NCBI RefSeq assembly: GCF_003999195.1
Contig: NZ_RJVR01000266.1
Coordinates: forward strand, 1-54,939
Length of the DNA: 54,939 nucleotides
From: Streptomyces soli
Lineage (GTDB): Bacteria > Actinomycetota > Actinomycetes > Streptomycetales > Streptomycetaceae
Reading direction: 5' to 3'
The notes under the pieces were generated by a model, which did not search any database, was not told where the DNA came from, and saw nothing but the letters and a program-made list of their open reading frames with translations. Shown piece by piece: positions 36,369 to 45,506 of the stretch (position 1 is its first letter; each line of letters opens with the position of its first letter). The position numbers were made by a program, and so were the translations under genes.

Positions 36369-37457
36369 ATGGAGATCCCCACAGAGCACTTCGAGGCAGT
36401 GGTCGGTGCCGAGTTCTCGCCCGCGCCCGGGACGACGTATCTGAACACCGCCTCGGCGGGTCTCGGCCCACGCAGCGCCGCAGAAGCCCTGCGGCGCGGG
36501 GTCGACGGGTGGGCCGACGGCTCGACCACCTTCACCGAGAACGAGGCCGCCGTCGCCGCGGCGCGAGGGGCTTACGCCCGGCTCACCGGGGTCGGGGCCG
36601 ACCGGGTGGCCGTGGGCTCGGCCGTCGCGACCCACGTCGGGCTCATCGCGGCGGCGCTGCCGGCCGGCGCGGAGGTCGTCGTCGCCGGGGGCGACTTCTC
36701 CTCCCTGGTGAACCCCTTCGCGACCCGGACCGACGTCACGCTTCGCATCGTCCCCCTGGAGGGCGTCCCGGAGGCCGTCGGGCCGGGTACCGCGCTGGTC
36801 GCGGTCAGCGCCGTACAGTCCGCCGACGGGCGGGTCGCCGACCTCGCGGGCCTGCGGGCGGCTGCCGTGGAGCACGGGGCGCGGGTGCTGGTCGATGCCA
36901 CGCAGGCGGCGGGGTGGCTTCCGCTGAGCGGGGGCGCGTACGACTACGTGGTGTGCGGTGCCTACAAGTGGCTGCTCTGCCCGCGCGGGGTCTCCTTCCT
37001 GACCGTTCGTGAGCGCGCCGAGGACTGGGTCTCCCCGCACTTCGCCGGGTGGTACGCCGCCGAGGATCCCTGGGGTGAGTGCTACGGCCCCGTCCAGGTG
37101 ATCGCGTCGTCGGCGCGGCGCTACGACGTCATGCCGCCCTTTCTGCCGTATGTGGCGGCGGCCGAATCGCTGGCACTCGTGGAACGGCTCGGGGTCGACG
37201 CGATCGGCGCCCATGACCTCGCTCTCGCCGAGCGCTTCCGCGCCGGCCTCGCGGACCTCGGCCACAAGGCCGTCCCGGCCGGCGCCGCTGCGGGCTCCGC
37301 GATCGTGTCCGTGCCCGGGCTCGGCGACACGACCGGCCGGCTCAGCGACGCCGGCATCAAAGTCTCCGCCCGGGCGGGGCACTTGCGTGCGGCGTTCCAT
37401 CTGTACAACACCACGGCCGACGTCGACCGGATGCTCGGCGTGATCGCGGGTGGGTAG
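36369..37457 (+). CDS. Class V aminotransferase (cysteine-desulfurase-like fold)
   Basis: Start ATG 36369 has AGGAGAC just before it and gives 362 residues; the frame is open upstream to 36216. The PLP enzyme shows the conserved TTYLNTASAGLGP N-terminus, SAVQSADGRVADL, the Asp of VLVDATQAAGW that holds the PLP ring nitrogen, and the Schiff-base Lys in YDYVVCGAYKWLLCPRG. No mobile catalytic Cys loop typical of a desulfurase is evident, so it is more likely an aminotransferase or lyase of unknown substrate. It stands alone after the whiD terminator. Confidence 0.88.
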   Translation: MEIPTEHFEAVVGAEFSPAPGTTYLNTASAGLGPRSAAEALRRGVDGWADGSTTFTENEAAVAAARGAYARLTGVGADRVAVGSAVATHVGLIAAALPAGAEVVVAGGDFSSLVNPFATRTDVTLRIVPLEGVPEAVGPGTALVAVSAVQSADGRVADLAGLRAAAVEHGARVLVDATQAAGWLPLSGGAYDYVVCGAYKWLLCPRGVSFLTVRERAEDWVSPHFAGWYAAEDPWGECYGPVQVIASSARRYDVMPPFLPYVAAAESLALVERLGVDAIGAHDLALAERFRAGLADLGHKAVPAGAAAGSAIVSVPGLGDTTGRLSDAGIKVSARAGHLRAAFHLYNTTADVDRMLGVIAGG

Positions 37458-37861
37458 GGGCACGTAGCGGTGGGTGCGGTCCGGGGCCTCCGGGGCTGGG
37501 GGTCCTCTGGACCGACATATTTACGTGCGTGACGGGCCTGGTGAAGTCGGCCCGGGGCCCTCCGCTGCCTCGCCCGGCATGCCGCACAGCTACTTCCATA
37601 AAACGCACGTGTGTGCGGGAGTGGGAGTCAGGCAGCCTTACGTTCTTGGACGGGTGGATCGAGCCATTCGTAGGGTTGGGTCGCCCAGGGGCGCTGGGTG
37701 TGGCTTTCAGGCGGCTGCCGATCATGGCTGAACACGCTTCGCCGCCCGGCACCCCACGACGACCGGGCCGCTGATTGGGAAGTGCGAACAAGTCACTGTG
37801 TAAGGCAATGCCGGCGAGGTCGTCCGTGGTACGCACTGCAACGACGATCTTCTGGAGCACG
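37458..37861. other. Gene-free stretch upstream of transposase fragments
   Basis: In these 404 bases I see no convincing gene. A short plus frame at 37529-37774 has no recognisable domain. The last 130 bases before 37862 are probably the upstream part of the IS110-type fragment. No clear insertion-sequence ends were identified. Confidence 0.4.
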
Positions 37862-38062
37862 ATGAGCCAGATATGGGCCGGAGTCGACAGCGGCAAGACC
37901 CACCACCACTGCCTCGTTCTCGACGCCGACGCCACCAAGCTGCTGTCGCGGGGGGTGGCCAACGACGAGCCGGATCTCCTCCAGCTCCTCGCCGACGTCC
38001 TCGCCCTCGCGGACGAGGTGACCTGGGCGGTGGACATGGCCGACGGCGGGGCCGCACTGCCC
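37862..38062 (+). pseudogene. IS110-family transposase, N-terminal fragment
   Basis: About 66 residues beginning MSQIWAGVDSGKTHHHCLVL match the DEDD (RuvC-like) N-terminus of IS110 transposases, with the first Asp in GVDSGK and the AVDMADGGAAL segment. The homology stops abruptly at about 38062, where the frame runs on into IS5-type sequence read out of frame. The C-terminal Ser-containing domain is absent, so it is inactive. Confidence 0.75.
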
Positions 38063-38063
38063 G

Positions 38064-38702
38064 CAGGAGCTCGGCTTCGGTTCCGGGATGACCTGCTGGC
38101 GGCGACTGCGGGACTGGAACGAGGCCGGCGTGTGGCAGAAACTGCACGAACTCCTGCTCGCCGAACTGCGCGCCGGCGACGTGCTTGACCTGTCCCGCGC
38201 CTCTGTTGACGGCTCCCACCTGCGGGCCTTGAAGGGCGGGGACGCTACCGGGCGCTCGCCGGTGGACCGTGGCAAGACGGGCAGCAAGCACCACGTCATC
38301 GTCGACGCCCACGGCATCCCGCTGGCCGCCACCGTGACCGGCGGCAATCGCAACGACGTCACCCAGCTCCTGCCCCTGATCCACGCCGTGCCGCCGATCC
38401 GCGGCAAGCGCGGACGGCCGCGTCGGCGCCCCGGCGTGCTCTACGCCGACCGGGGCTACGACCACGACATCTACCGCCGCCAGGTCCGCGAGCTGGGCAT
38501 CCGCCCGCTCATCGCCCGCCGCGGCACCGAGCACGGCAGCGGCCTGGGCAAGAACCGCTGGGTCGTGGAAGCTGCCTTCGCCCTCCTGCTCTGGTTCCGC
38601 CGACTGCGCATCCGCTGGGAGATCCGCGCCGACATCCACCAAGTTTTCCTCACCCTCGGCTGCGCGATCATCTGCTGGCGACGCCTGAAAGCCTCTTTTT
38701 GA
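38064..38702 (+). pseudogene. IS5-family DDE transposase, 5'-truncated
   Basis: The reading frame ELGFGSGMTCWRRLRDWNEAG onward encodes about 210 residues of an IS5-type transposase. It includes the first catalytic Asp (ASVDGSHLRAL), TGSKHHVIVDAHGIPL, the second Asp (VLYADRGYDHD) and the Glu region (NRWVVEAAFALL). The N-terminal part is missing and joined directly to the IS110 fragment. It starts without its own start codon apart from ATG 38088, so it is inactive or at best a partial protein. Confidence 0.8.
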
Positions 38703-38717
38703 TCTGAGTCCTAAGAC

Positions 38718-38788
38718 CAGGGGGCCGACCGGGCTGAACGCGGGCAGGCAGCAGGCTGCCCGGTCGCCGGTGAGCGTATGGCCCCCTG
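38718..38788. repeat. Cluster of nested inverted repeats after the IS5 fragment
   Basis: CAGGGGGCC (38718-38726) pairs with GGCCCCCTG (38780-38788); inside, GACCGGG (38727-38733) pairs with CCCGGTC (38759-38765), and GGGCAG (38742) with CTGCCC (38756). It can form one branched stem. It may be a transposon end, a terminator or a recombination site. Confidence 0.5.
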
Positions 38789-38886
38789 TTCTCTCGCCCC
38801 ATGGCAGCTCCCGCCCAAAGGCCTCACAGCGCCGGCCGCGTGCCCACACCGCGCCACGAAGGCACCGCGCCCCGGACACGACATAA

Positions 38887-38930
38887 GGCCCCGGCCATCC
38901 GCACCGGGGGAGATGCGGATAACCGGGGCC
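38887..38930 (-). terminator. Terminator hairpin of the three-gene micro-operon
   Basis: GGCCCCGG-CC-ATCCGCA (38887-38903) pairs with TGCGGAT-AA-CCGGGGCC (38914-38930), 15 paired bases with a two-base internal loop. A second 8-bp pairing (GCCCCGAC/GTCGGGGC, about 38941-38977) lies nearer the 38985 stop. Together they probably end the minus-strand transcript. Confidence 0.7.
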
Positions 38931-38984
38931 GATCGAACCCGCCCCGACCAGGCGGCAAGACGGAGCCCAGTCGGGGCAGGAGCT

Positions 38985-39095
38985 TCAGGGGTTGGGGAGG
39001 GCCAGGGTCACCCCGACGACGAAGCCGATCGAGCCCGACACCGCGACGATGAACAGCGGGCCCGCGAACCGGCAGACGAACGCGCCTAACCGCAT
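38985..39095 (-). CDS. Tiny membrane protein, 36 residues
   Basis: The sequence begins MRLGAFVCRFAGPLF and is nearly all one hydrophobic helix (about 5-33, with VAVSGSIGFVVGVT), ending LALPNP. Its ATG overlaps the stop of the upstream gene as TGATG, which gives coupled translation and is the main evidence that it is real. Function unknown. Confidence 0.65.
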   Translation of the reverse strand: MRLGAFVCRFAGPLFIVAVSGSIGFVVGVTLALPNP

Positions 39096-39379
39096 CACTG
39101 CCCCTCGCCCCCGCCCGCTGCCACTTCAAGGTACGGGTTGCCCGGGGCCGGATCGACCCGCCAGAAGCCGAGGATCTTCGGCTGATACTGACGATGCATC
39201 GGGTTCAGGCCCGTGTGCTTGATCGCCCACACCTCCACCGGCAACCGGTCGTCATCCACGCACGGCGACTCCACACCACACGCGATGCACAGGACGCCGA
39301 AGATCCCTCGCGGAGCACCCTCCGCCGTCTCCTCGCTCAGCGTCCACTCCGCCGCCTTGATGACCGCCCGGACGCTCAT
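39095..39379 (-). CDS. Conserved small actinobacterial protein (DUF7848-like)
   Basis: Start ATG 39379 overlaps the stop of the preceding gene (TGATG); the frame also has an ATG at 39385. The protein has 94 residues, with VIKAAEWTLSEE, a Cys pair in LCIACGVESPCVDDD, then VWAIKHTGLNPMHRQYQ and FWRVDPAPGNPY. This pattern matches small Streptomyces proteins of unknown function found beside XRE regulators and mobile DNA, which I recall as DUF7848. The Cys/His content could bind metal, but this is inferred. Confidence 0.75.
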   Translation of the reverse strand: MSVRAVIKAAEWTLSEETAEGAPRGIFGVLCIACGVESPCVDDDRLPVEVWAIKHTGLNPMHRQYQPKILGFWRVDPAPGNPYLEVAAGGGEGQ

Positions 39380-39627
39380 CAGCACCCCCGCCCACGGCTA
39401 CGCCGGTTCGCCTCAGCCACCCGGACACTCAACGACTCTGCCGCACTGAGCGGCTGAACATCCTCCGGACGCGCGTCCCACTCCAGACCACCGTCCTGCG
39501 GGCGCATCTGCACATACGGGCCAACGTGGCCCCGAACCTCTCCGATCTTGTCCCGCCGGGTATCCACGGCCAGCATCCCCACGGCCAACGGCTCATCACG
39601 GAGCGGAGGCTCCCCGGTAGCCCTCAC
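39379..39627 (-). CDS. Small conserved protein, 82 residues, beside an XRE regulator
   Basis: Start GTG 39627 follows a strong GGGGAGG. The protein has an SH3-like short beta pattern: LAVGMLAVDTRRDKIGEVRG, HVGPYVQMRPQDGGLEWDA, then an amphipathic tail. Similar small proteins are common in Streptomyces next to helix-turn-helix regulators. Its stop overlaps the next start. It is transcribed away from the XRE gene at 39883, and the pair could form a regulator-effector unit. Function unknown. Confidence 0.75.
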   Translation of the reverse strand: MRATGEPPLRDEPLAVGMLAVDTRRDKIGEVRGHVGPYVQMRPQDGGLEWDARPEDVQPLSAAESLSVRVAEANRRSRGRGC

Positions 39628-39882
39628 TGCGCTACCTCCCCGCTGTAGATCCAGCGTGGGCCCAGCGCCACTACTGATCCGAACCGGTGGGCGATAAAGT
39701 CCTGCACGTCGACCTGCTTTCCTCAGGTTGGCCACGCCCCGGGACCGTTCACGCGGTCGCCGGGGTCTCGTTGCTTGTCCCGATCGTGACGGCCCACACG
39801 GGACGTATGAGCCATGCACAAGCGACAGTTGGAGCGTTCAGGCGGTACCGTGAAGAACGCCCAAACGTCCGCTGGGGGAGCC

Positions 39883-40635
39883 TTGAATACATCTCTACGG
39901 TCAGCTATGCAGTCGGCTGGGCTGTCACCGCGCCAACTCGCCCTACAGGTAGGGGTGTCCGTAAAGACCGTGGAGCGCTGGATGGCGGACGCCGAGCTGA
40001 TTCCTCACGCCAGAAACCGGGAAGACGCCTCGCGGGCGTTGGGAGTTGACACTGAAATGCTGTGGCCGAAAGCAGTCACGGACAGGGTGAAGACCGGAAC
40101 CGACCGAGAGATCGTCCACAGCTACCCTTACCGATCCGCATGCCCGTCGACCCTATGGGCAGACTTGATCGCCGACTCCACGGGTGATCTATTCTTCGCT
40201 GGCTACACCAATTACTTCCTCTGGACTCAGCAACCAGCCTTCTCGGCCACGCTCCGGGCCAAAGCTGCGGCCGGGTGCCGCGTGCGCTTCCTGTTGGGCG
40301 ACCCCGACTGTGACGTAACGCTCCAACGCCAGGAGATCGAAGACGTTCCTCTGACGGTTTCCACGCGTATCAAGATCACGCTCGGCGAGCTAGCCAAACT
40401 TGGCCCTGTAGAGGGAGTGGAGACGCGATTCTCTGGCGCGCAGGACGCAGCCTCACACATCGCTCTGTCCGTGTTCCGCTTCGATGACGAAGCCCTGGTG
40501 ACGCCGCACCTTGCCCGACTCGTCGGGCATGACTCGCCCCTCCTCCACTTGCGACGGCACGGCGAGGGCGGAATGTTCGACCGCTTCGCGGAGCACGCCG
40601 AAGAGCTCTGGACTCGCGCCGCCGCTACTGAGTAA
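39883..40635 (+). CDS. XRE-family helix-turn-helix regulator with C-terminal sensor domain
   Basis: I propose TTG 39883 (LNTSLRSAMQ), preceded by GGGGGAG; a GTG further up is possible. The 250-residue protein has an N-terminal helix-turn-helix (GLSPRQLALQVGVSVKTVERWMAD, about 14-37). A C-terminal domain (about 90-245) includes LFFAGYTNYFLW, CRVRFLLGDPDCDVTLQRQ and SVFRFDDEALVTPHLARL, similar to the phospholipase-D-like DUF5919 type seen in many Streptomyces XRE proteins. A full HKD motif is not present. It probably controls the divergent three-gene operon. Confidence 0.8.
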   Translation: MNTSLRSAMQSAGLSPRQLALQVGVSVKTVERWMADAELIPHARNREDASRALGVDTEMLWPKAVTDRVKTGTDREIVHSYPYRSACPSTLWADLIADSTGDLFFAGYTNYFLWTQQPAFSATLRAKAAAGCRVRFLLGDPDCDVTLQRQEIEDVPLTVSTRIKITLGELAKLGPVEGVETRFSGAQDAASHIALSVFRFDDEALVTPHLARLVGHDSPLLHLRRHGEGGMFDRFAEHAEELWTRAAATE

Positions 40636-40941
40636 GTTTCCTTTAGAGGAAGTAGCCGCACACAAATACGAGGAGCGTCCAGAACCCCCACCCCTCCGAG
40701 CCCGGACCTCCCCGCCGCTGCTGCCTGCTCCTCTCTGCCTGCGGGTTGGGGGTAGGCCGTCCCCCTGGGGGTGCCCCCGGCCGAAGGCTGGGGAGGGACT
40801 GGGGCCGGCCCAACCCGGCCACCCGGCGAAGGCGCAGGCGGCGCCCCGGCGCGGCGGCGGGAGTCCGGCGCAGCCGTCCCGAAGCCGGCGAAGCGCCACA
40901 AACCCGATGCGGCAGGGGGAAGGCGCCCGTACGGTCGGGTT
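40636..40941. other. Gene-free stretch before the MOSC gene
   Basis: This is 306 bases of very GC-rich sequence. It contains CCCCCTGGGGGTGCCCCCGG (about 40760) and CCGAAGGCTGGGGAGG, a palindromic block common between genes in Streptomyces. No gene or promoter is convincing. The MOSC start lacks a clear ribosome-binding site, so leaderless translation is possible. Confidence 0.45.
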
Positions 40942-41598
40942 ATGAAGCTGCTCTCTGTGAACGTCGGCAGGCCGCGGGCCAATCCTTGGAAGACCGGGCC
41001 CGAGCTCACCGGGATCGACAAGCAGCCGGTGGGGGGGCAGGTACGGGTGACGGCCCCTGGGCCGAAGGGCACGGGGGCGGTGGGGCTGGCGGGGGACCGG
41101 GTGTATGACGTGGCGCACCACGGGGGCACTGACCAGGCTGTCTATGCCTATGCTCGGGAGGATCTGGACGGGTGGGAGCGGGAGTTCGGACACCGGTTGG
41201 GGAATGGGGTGTTCGGCGAGAACCTTTCCACTGGAGGTCTGGATGTCAACGGTGCCCTGATCGGGGAGCGCTGGCGCATCGGCCAGGAGGTCGTGCTGGA
41301 GGTCTCCTGTGCCCGCATTCCCTGTGGGACTTTTCAGGGATGGCTCGACCGGGCCGGATGGATCAAGCGCTTCACGCAGGCGGCTGTTCCGGGCGCCTAT
41401 TTGCGGGTGATCGCGCCGGGAGAGATCCGCGCCGGGGATCCGATCGAGGTCGTACACCGTCCGGACCACGACGTGACGGTGGCGCTGCAGTTCCGGGCGG
41501 TGACGACCGAGCCTGAGCTGCTCCCCCGGCTTCTCGTGGCCGACGCGTTGCCCGAGGAGGACAAGGCGCTGACCCGTAAGCGGCTGACGGGGCGTTAG
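40942..41598 (+). CDS. MOSC-domain protein (YiiM-like)
   Basis: The 218-residue protein has the MOSC beta-barrel features GLAGDRVYDVAHHGGTDQAVY, GVFGENLS, IGERWRIG and the conserved Cys in SCARIPCGTFQGW, the residue thought to bind the molybdenum cofactor sulfur or sulfur transfer intermediates. YiiM-like MOSC proteins reduce N-hydroxylated compounds with redox partners; whether this one does is inferred. Start ATG 40942 (MKLLSVNVG) fits the family N-terminus. It is followed 10 bases later by an SDR gene in the same direction. Confidence 0.88.
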   Translation: MKLLSVNVGRPRANPWKTGPELTGIDKQPVGGQVRVTAPGPKGTGAVGLAGDRVYDVAHHGGTDQAVYAYAREDLDGWEREFGHRLGNGVFGENLSTGGLDVNGALIGERWRIGQEVVLEVSCARIPCGTFQGWLDRAGWIKRFTQAAVPGAYLRVIAPGEIRAGDPIEVVHRPDHDVTVALQFRAVTTEPELLPRLLVADALPEEDKALTRKRLTGR

Positions 41599-41608
41599 CG
41601 TTGCCGGC

Positions 41609-42394
41609 ATGACGACTTCACTGATCACGGGAGCCACAGCGGGCCTCGGGGCGGCATTCGCGCGCCGGCTGGCGGGCGACGGGCACGGGCTGGTGCTGGT
41701 CGCACGGAACGAGAAACGGCTGGAGGAGGCCGCGGGTGGGCTGCGGCAGAAGTACGGGGTGCCGGTGGAGGTGCTGCCGGCGGATCTGTCGACGGACAAG
41801 GGCATCGAGGCGGTGGAGACCCGGCTGCGCGATCGGGACCGGCCGGTGGGGCTGCTGGTGAACAACGCCGGGTTCGGCAATCGCGGGATTTTCGGGGACA
41901 CCCCGATGGCGGACGAGCTGCGGATGGTCAAGCTGCACGTCGAGGCGGTGCTGCGGCTGACCGGTGCGGCGACGGAGGTCATGATGGAGCGCGGGCGCGG
42001 CCATGTGATCAATGTGGCCTCGATCGCGGCCTTCCTGCCGCGCGGGACGTACGGGGCGAGCAAGGCGTGGGTGGTGAGCTTTTCGCAGGGCGCGGACAAG
42101 GAGCTGGCCGGCACCGGCGTGCGGCTGATGGCGGTGTGCCCGGGATTCGTACGTACGGAGTTCCACCAGCGGGCCGGGATCGACGCCACGAAGATCCCGG
42201 CGTGGGCATGGCTGGACGCCGACAAGGTGGTCGCGACGGCCATCCGGGATCTGGCGCGCGGCAGGTCGCTGAGCGTCCCCGACGTCCGGTACAAGGCGGT
42301 GGCCGCGGCGGCGCGGCTGACGCCGAGCGGGGTGCTCGGCCGGTTCTCGACGAAGGCCGACCGGAGGTTCGGACCGGCGTACCCGAGGGATTAG
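41609..42394 (+). CDS. Short-chain dehydrogenase/reductase
   Basis: The 261-residue classical SDR has the NAD(P) motif TGATAGLGAAFA (8-19), an NNAGFG stabilising motif, and the catalytic Ser-Tyr-Lys in VASIAAFLPRGTYGASK. PGFVRTEF follows the active site. The C-terminus (YKAVAAAARLTPSGVLGRF) is like that of 17-beta-hydroxysteroid-type reductases. It is probably co-transcribed with the MOSC gene. Substrate unknown. Confidence 0.9.
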   Translation: MTTSLITGATAGLGAAFARRLAGDGHGLVLVARNEKRLEEAAGGLRQKYGVPVEVLPADLSTDKGIEAVETRLRDRDRPVGLLVNNAGFGNRGIFGDTPMADELRMVKLHVEAVLRLTGAATEVMMERGRGHVINVASIAAFLPRGTYGASKAWVVSFSQGADKELAGTGVRLMAVCPGFVRTEFHQRAGIDATKIPAWAWLDADKVVATAIRDLARGRSLSVPDVRYKAVAAAARLTPSGVLGRFSTKADRRFGPAYPRD

Positions 42395-42453
42395 ACGGGG
42401 CATTCCGTCCTAAAATGGTGTGGGGGGATCGTTCATGGACCCTTGGAGGCACC

Positions 42454-43158
42454 ATGACATTCGTCCAGATCATCGACTGCAAGACCAGTCGGTACGACGA
42501 CATGAACCGGCTCATGGACACGTGGGTCGAGGCGACGCAGGGCAAGCGGACCGCCACTCACTCGCTCATCGGCAGGGACCACACCACGGACAACCACTAC
42601 GTCGAGATCGTGGAGTTCCCGTCGTACGAGGAGGCGATGCGGAACTCGAAACTCCCGGAGACCGACCGGATCTTCCAGGAGATGGTGGCGCTCTGCGACG
42701 AGATGCCGACCTTCACGGACCTGGACGTGGTCCGTGACGAGCAGCTCAACAAGAACGCCGCACGGCGGCTGTTCGAGGACATCATCGGCACGGAGAACGC
42801 CGGGGCGTTCCACGAGCTGGTGGCGTCCGACTACATCGACCACGACGTCGCCGACGAGCAGGACACCCGGGGCGGCGACGCCTTCCTGGAGGAGACGCTC
42901 GGCTACCGCAGGGGTTTCCCGGACTTCGCGTTCACCGTCGAGGACCAGGTGGCCGAAGGCGACCGGGTGGCGACGCGCTGGAGCTGGCGCGGCACCAACA
43001 CCGGAGAGATGCGGGGCATGCCGCCGACCGGGAAGACGGTCGAGATGGTGGGCACCACGACCTTCCGGTTCGAGGACGGCAAGATCAAGGAAGGCTGGTG
43101 GCACTGGGACGTCCTGGGCATGCTGCGTCAGCTGGGTGTGGTCACGCTGCCGTCGTAG
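42454..43158 (+). CDS. Two-domain protein: ABM-like barrel fused to a SnoaL-like domain
   Basis: Start ATG 42454 follows TTGGAGG. The N-terminal part of the 234-residue protein (about 1-92; VQIIDCKTSRYDDMNRLMD, HYVEIVEFPSYEEAM) resembles the dimeric alpha+beta barrel of small monooxygenases. The C-terminal part (about 98-234; LFEDIIGTENAGAFHELV, DYIDHD, TGKTVEMVGTTTFRFEDGKI) is SnoaL/ester-cyclase-like, with the usual His-Asp pocket residues. These two folds are normally separate proteins. A role in small-molecule or aldehyde/quinone handling is a guess. It ends at a strong terminator. Confidence 0.8.
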   Translation: MTFVQIIDCKTSRYDDMNRLMDTWVEATQGKRTATHSLIGRDHTTDNHYVEIVEFPSYEEAMRNSKLPETDRIFQEMVALCDEMPTFTDLDVVRDEQLNKNAARRLFEDIIGTENAGAFHELVASDYIDHDVADEQDTRGGDAFLEETLGYRRGFPDFAFTVEDQVAEGDRVATRWSWRGTNTGEMRGMPPTGKTVEMVGTTTFRFEDGKIKEGWWHWDVLGMLRQLGVVTLPS

Positions 43159-43170
43159 CCTCCACCACGT

Positions 43171-43210
43171 ACGAAGGCCCTTGTTCCCGGGCGGGAACAA
43201 GGGCCTTCGT
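43171..43210. terminator. Very strong bidirectional terminator
   Basis: A perfect 18-bp stem (43171-43188 with 43193-43210; ACGAAGGCCCTTGTTCCC and complement) has a 4-base loop GGGC. It is shared by the converging SnoaL-type gene and groEL, 13 bases from each stop. Confidence 0.95.
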
Positions 43211-43222
43211 CAGGCGTCAGCC

Positions 43223-44872
<1,650 letters not shown>

Positions 44873-44887
44873 TCAGTCTTCGTCAAA

Positions 44888-44940
44888 GACCACACCCCGG
44901 GCCCCCGGGTCGGATGACACGGTATGCCCGGGGCGTGGTC
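44888..44940 (-). promoter_or_regulatory. Stem-loop between groES and groEL
   Basis: GACCACACCCCGGGC (44888-44902) pairs with GCCCGGGGCGTGGTC (44926-44940) with one mismatch and a 23-base loop. Inside the operon it probably acts as an attenuator or a processing/stability element that sets a higher groES than groEL level. This role is inferred. Confidence 0.65.
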
Positions 44941-44967
44941 ACTGCTGTTCCGGCTGGTGGTACCGGA

Positions 44968-45276
44968 TTACTTCTCGACGATCGCGAGGACGTCGCGAGC
45001 CGAGAGGACGAGGTACTCCTCGCCGTTGTACTTGACCTCGGTGCCGCCGTACTTGCTGTACAGGACGACGTCGCCGACGGCGACGTCGAGCGGCAGACGC
45101 TTGCCGTCCTCGAACCGGCCCGGGCCCACGGCAAGGACGGTGCCCTCCTGGGGCTTCTCCTTGGCGGTGTCCGGAATGACCAGGCCGGAGGCCGTGGTCT
45201 GCTCGGCGTCGAGCGGCTGGACCACAATGCGGTCCTCAAGCGGCTTGATGGCAACCTTGGTGCTGGCGGTCGTCAC
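44968..45276 (-). CDS. groES: Co-chaperonin GroES
   Basis: Start GTG 45276 ([15 protein letters not shown]) follows GGGGGAGG and gives 102 residues, the normal length. The Cpn10 fold is clear: [15 protein letters not shown], the mobile loop [19 protein letters not shown] and the C-terminal [13 protein letters not shown]. It caps the GroEL ring. It is the first gene of the operon, with a CIRCE-overlapped promoter upstream. Confidence 0.98.
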   Translation of the reverse strand: MTTASTKVAIKPLEDRIVVQPLDAEQTTASGLVIPDTAKEKPQEGTVLAVGPGRFEDGKRLPLDVAVGDVVLYSKYGGTEVKYNGEEYLVLSARDVLAIVEK

Positions 45277-45377
45277 GATCCGACCTCCCCCTTCAAAGGG
45301 CTCACGGGAGTGTCTGTATGGGTGGCGACCTGGTAGGCCCGTCGTCGCGGGTGCCGGACCTGCCCGTCGCTGTGTGG

Positions 45378-45404
45378 TTGGCACTCGGCAGTGCTGAGTG
45401 CCAG
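45378..45404. promoter_or_regulatory. CIRCE operator 2 (HrcA site) in the groES leader
   Basis: TTGGCACTC, nine bases, then GAGTGCCAG: one mismatch in the inverted arms from the CIRCE consensus TTAGCACTC-N9-GAGTGCTAA in each. It lies just after the -10 region. Confidence 0.9.
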
Positions 45405-45409
45405 GTCCG

Positions 45410-45438
45410 AGACTAGGACGGACTTAGCACTCGGTCAA
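45410..45438 (-). promoter_or_regulatory. groES-groEL promoter
   Basis: On the minus strand TTGACC (45438-45433) and TAGTCT (45415-45410) are 17 bases apart, a standard HrdB-type promoter. The -35 lies within CIRCE 1, and CIRCE 2 follows the -10, so HrcA bound at either site would block transcription. Confidence 0.85.
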
Positions 45439-45450
45439 GCGGAGTGCCAA
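45424..45450. promoter_or_regulatory. CIRCE operator 1 (HrcA site) over the groES -35
   Basis: TTAGCACTC, nine bases, then GAGTGCCAA, with one arm identical to the CIRCE consensus and the other with one change. Its centre is 46 bases from that of CIRCE 2. Paired CIRCE elements are known at Streptomyces groES. Confidence 0.95.
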
Positions 45451-45506
45451 TGCCGCGCCGAGAGCCTTCAGGGGCGCAAGTCCAGCGGCGCGCGGCAGGC
45501 AGGACA

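Noticed and set aside
37529..37774. Plus-strand gene of 81 residues
   Set aside because: No recognisable fold or coding signature. It overlaps sequence that is probably transposon flank.
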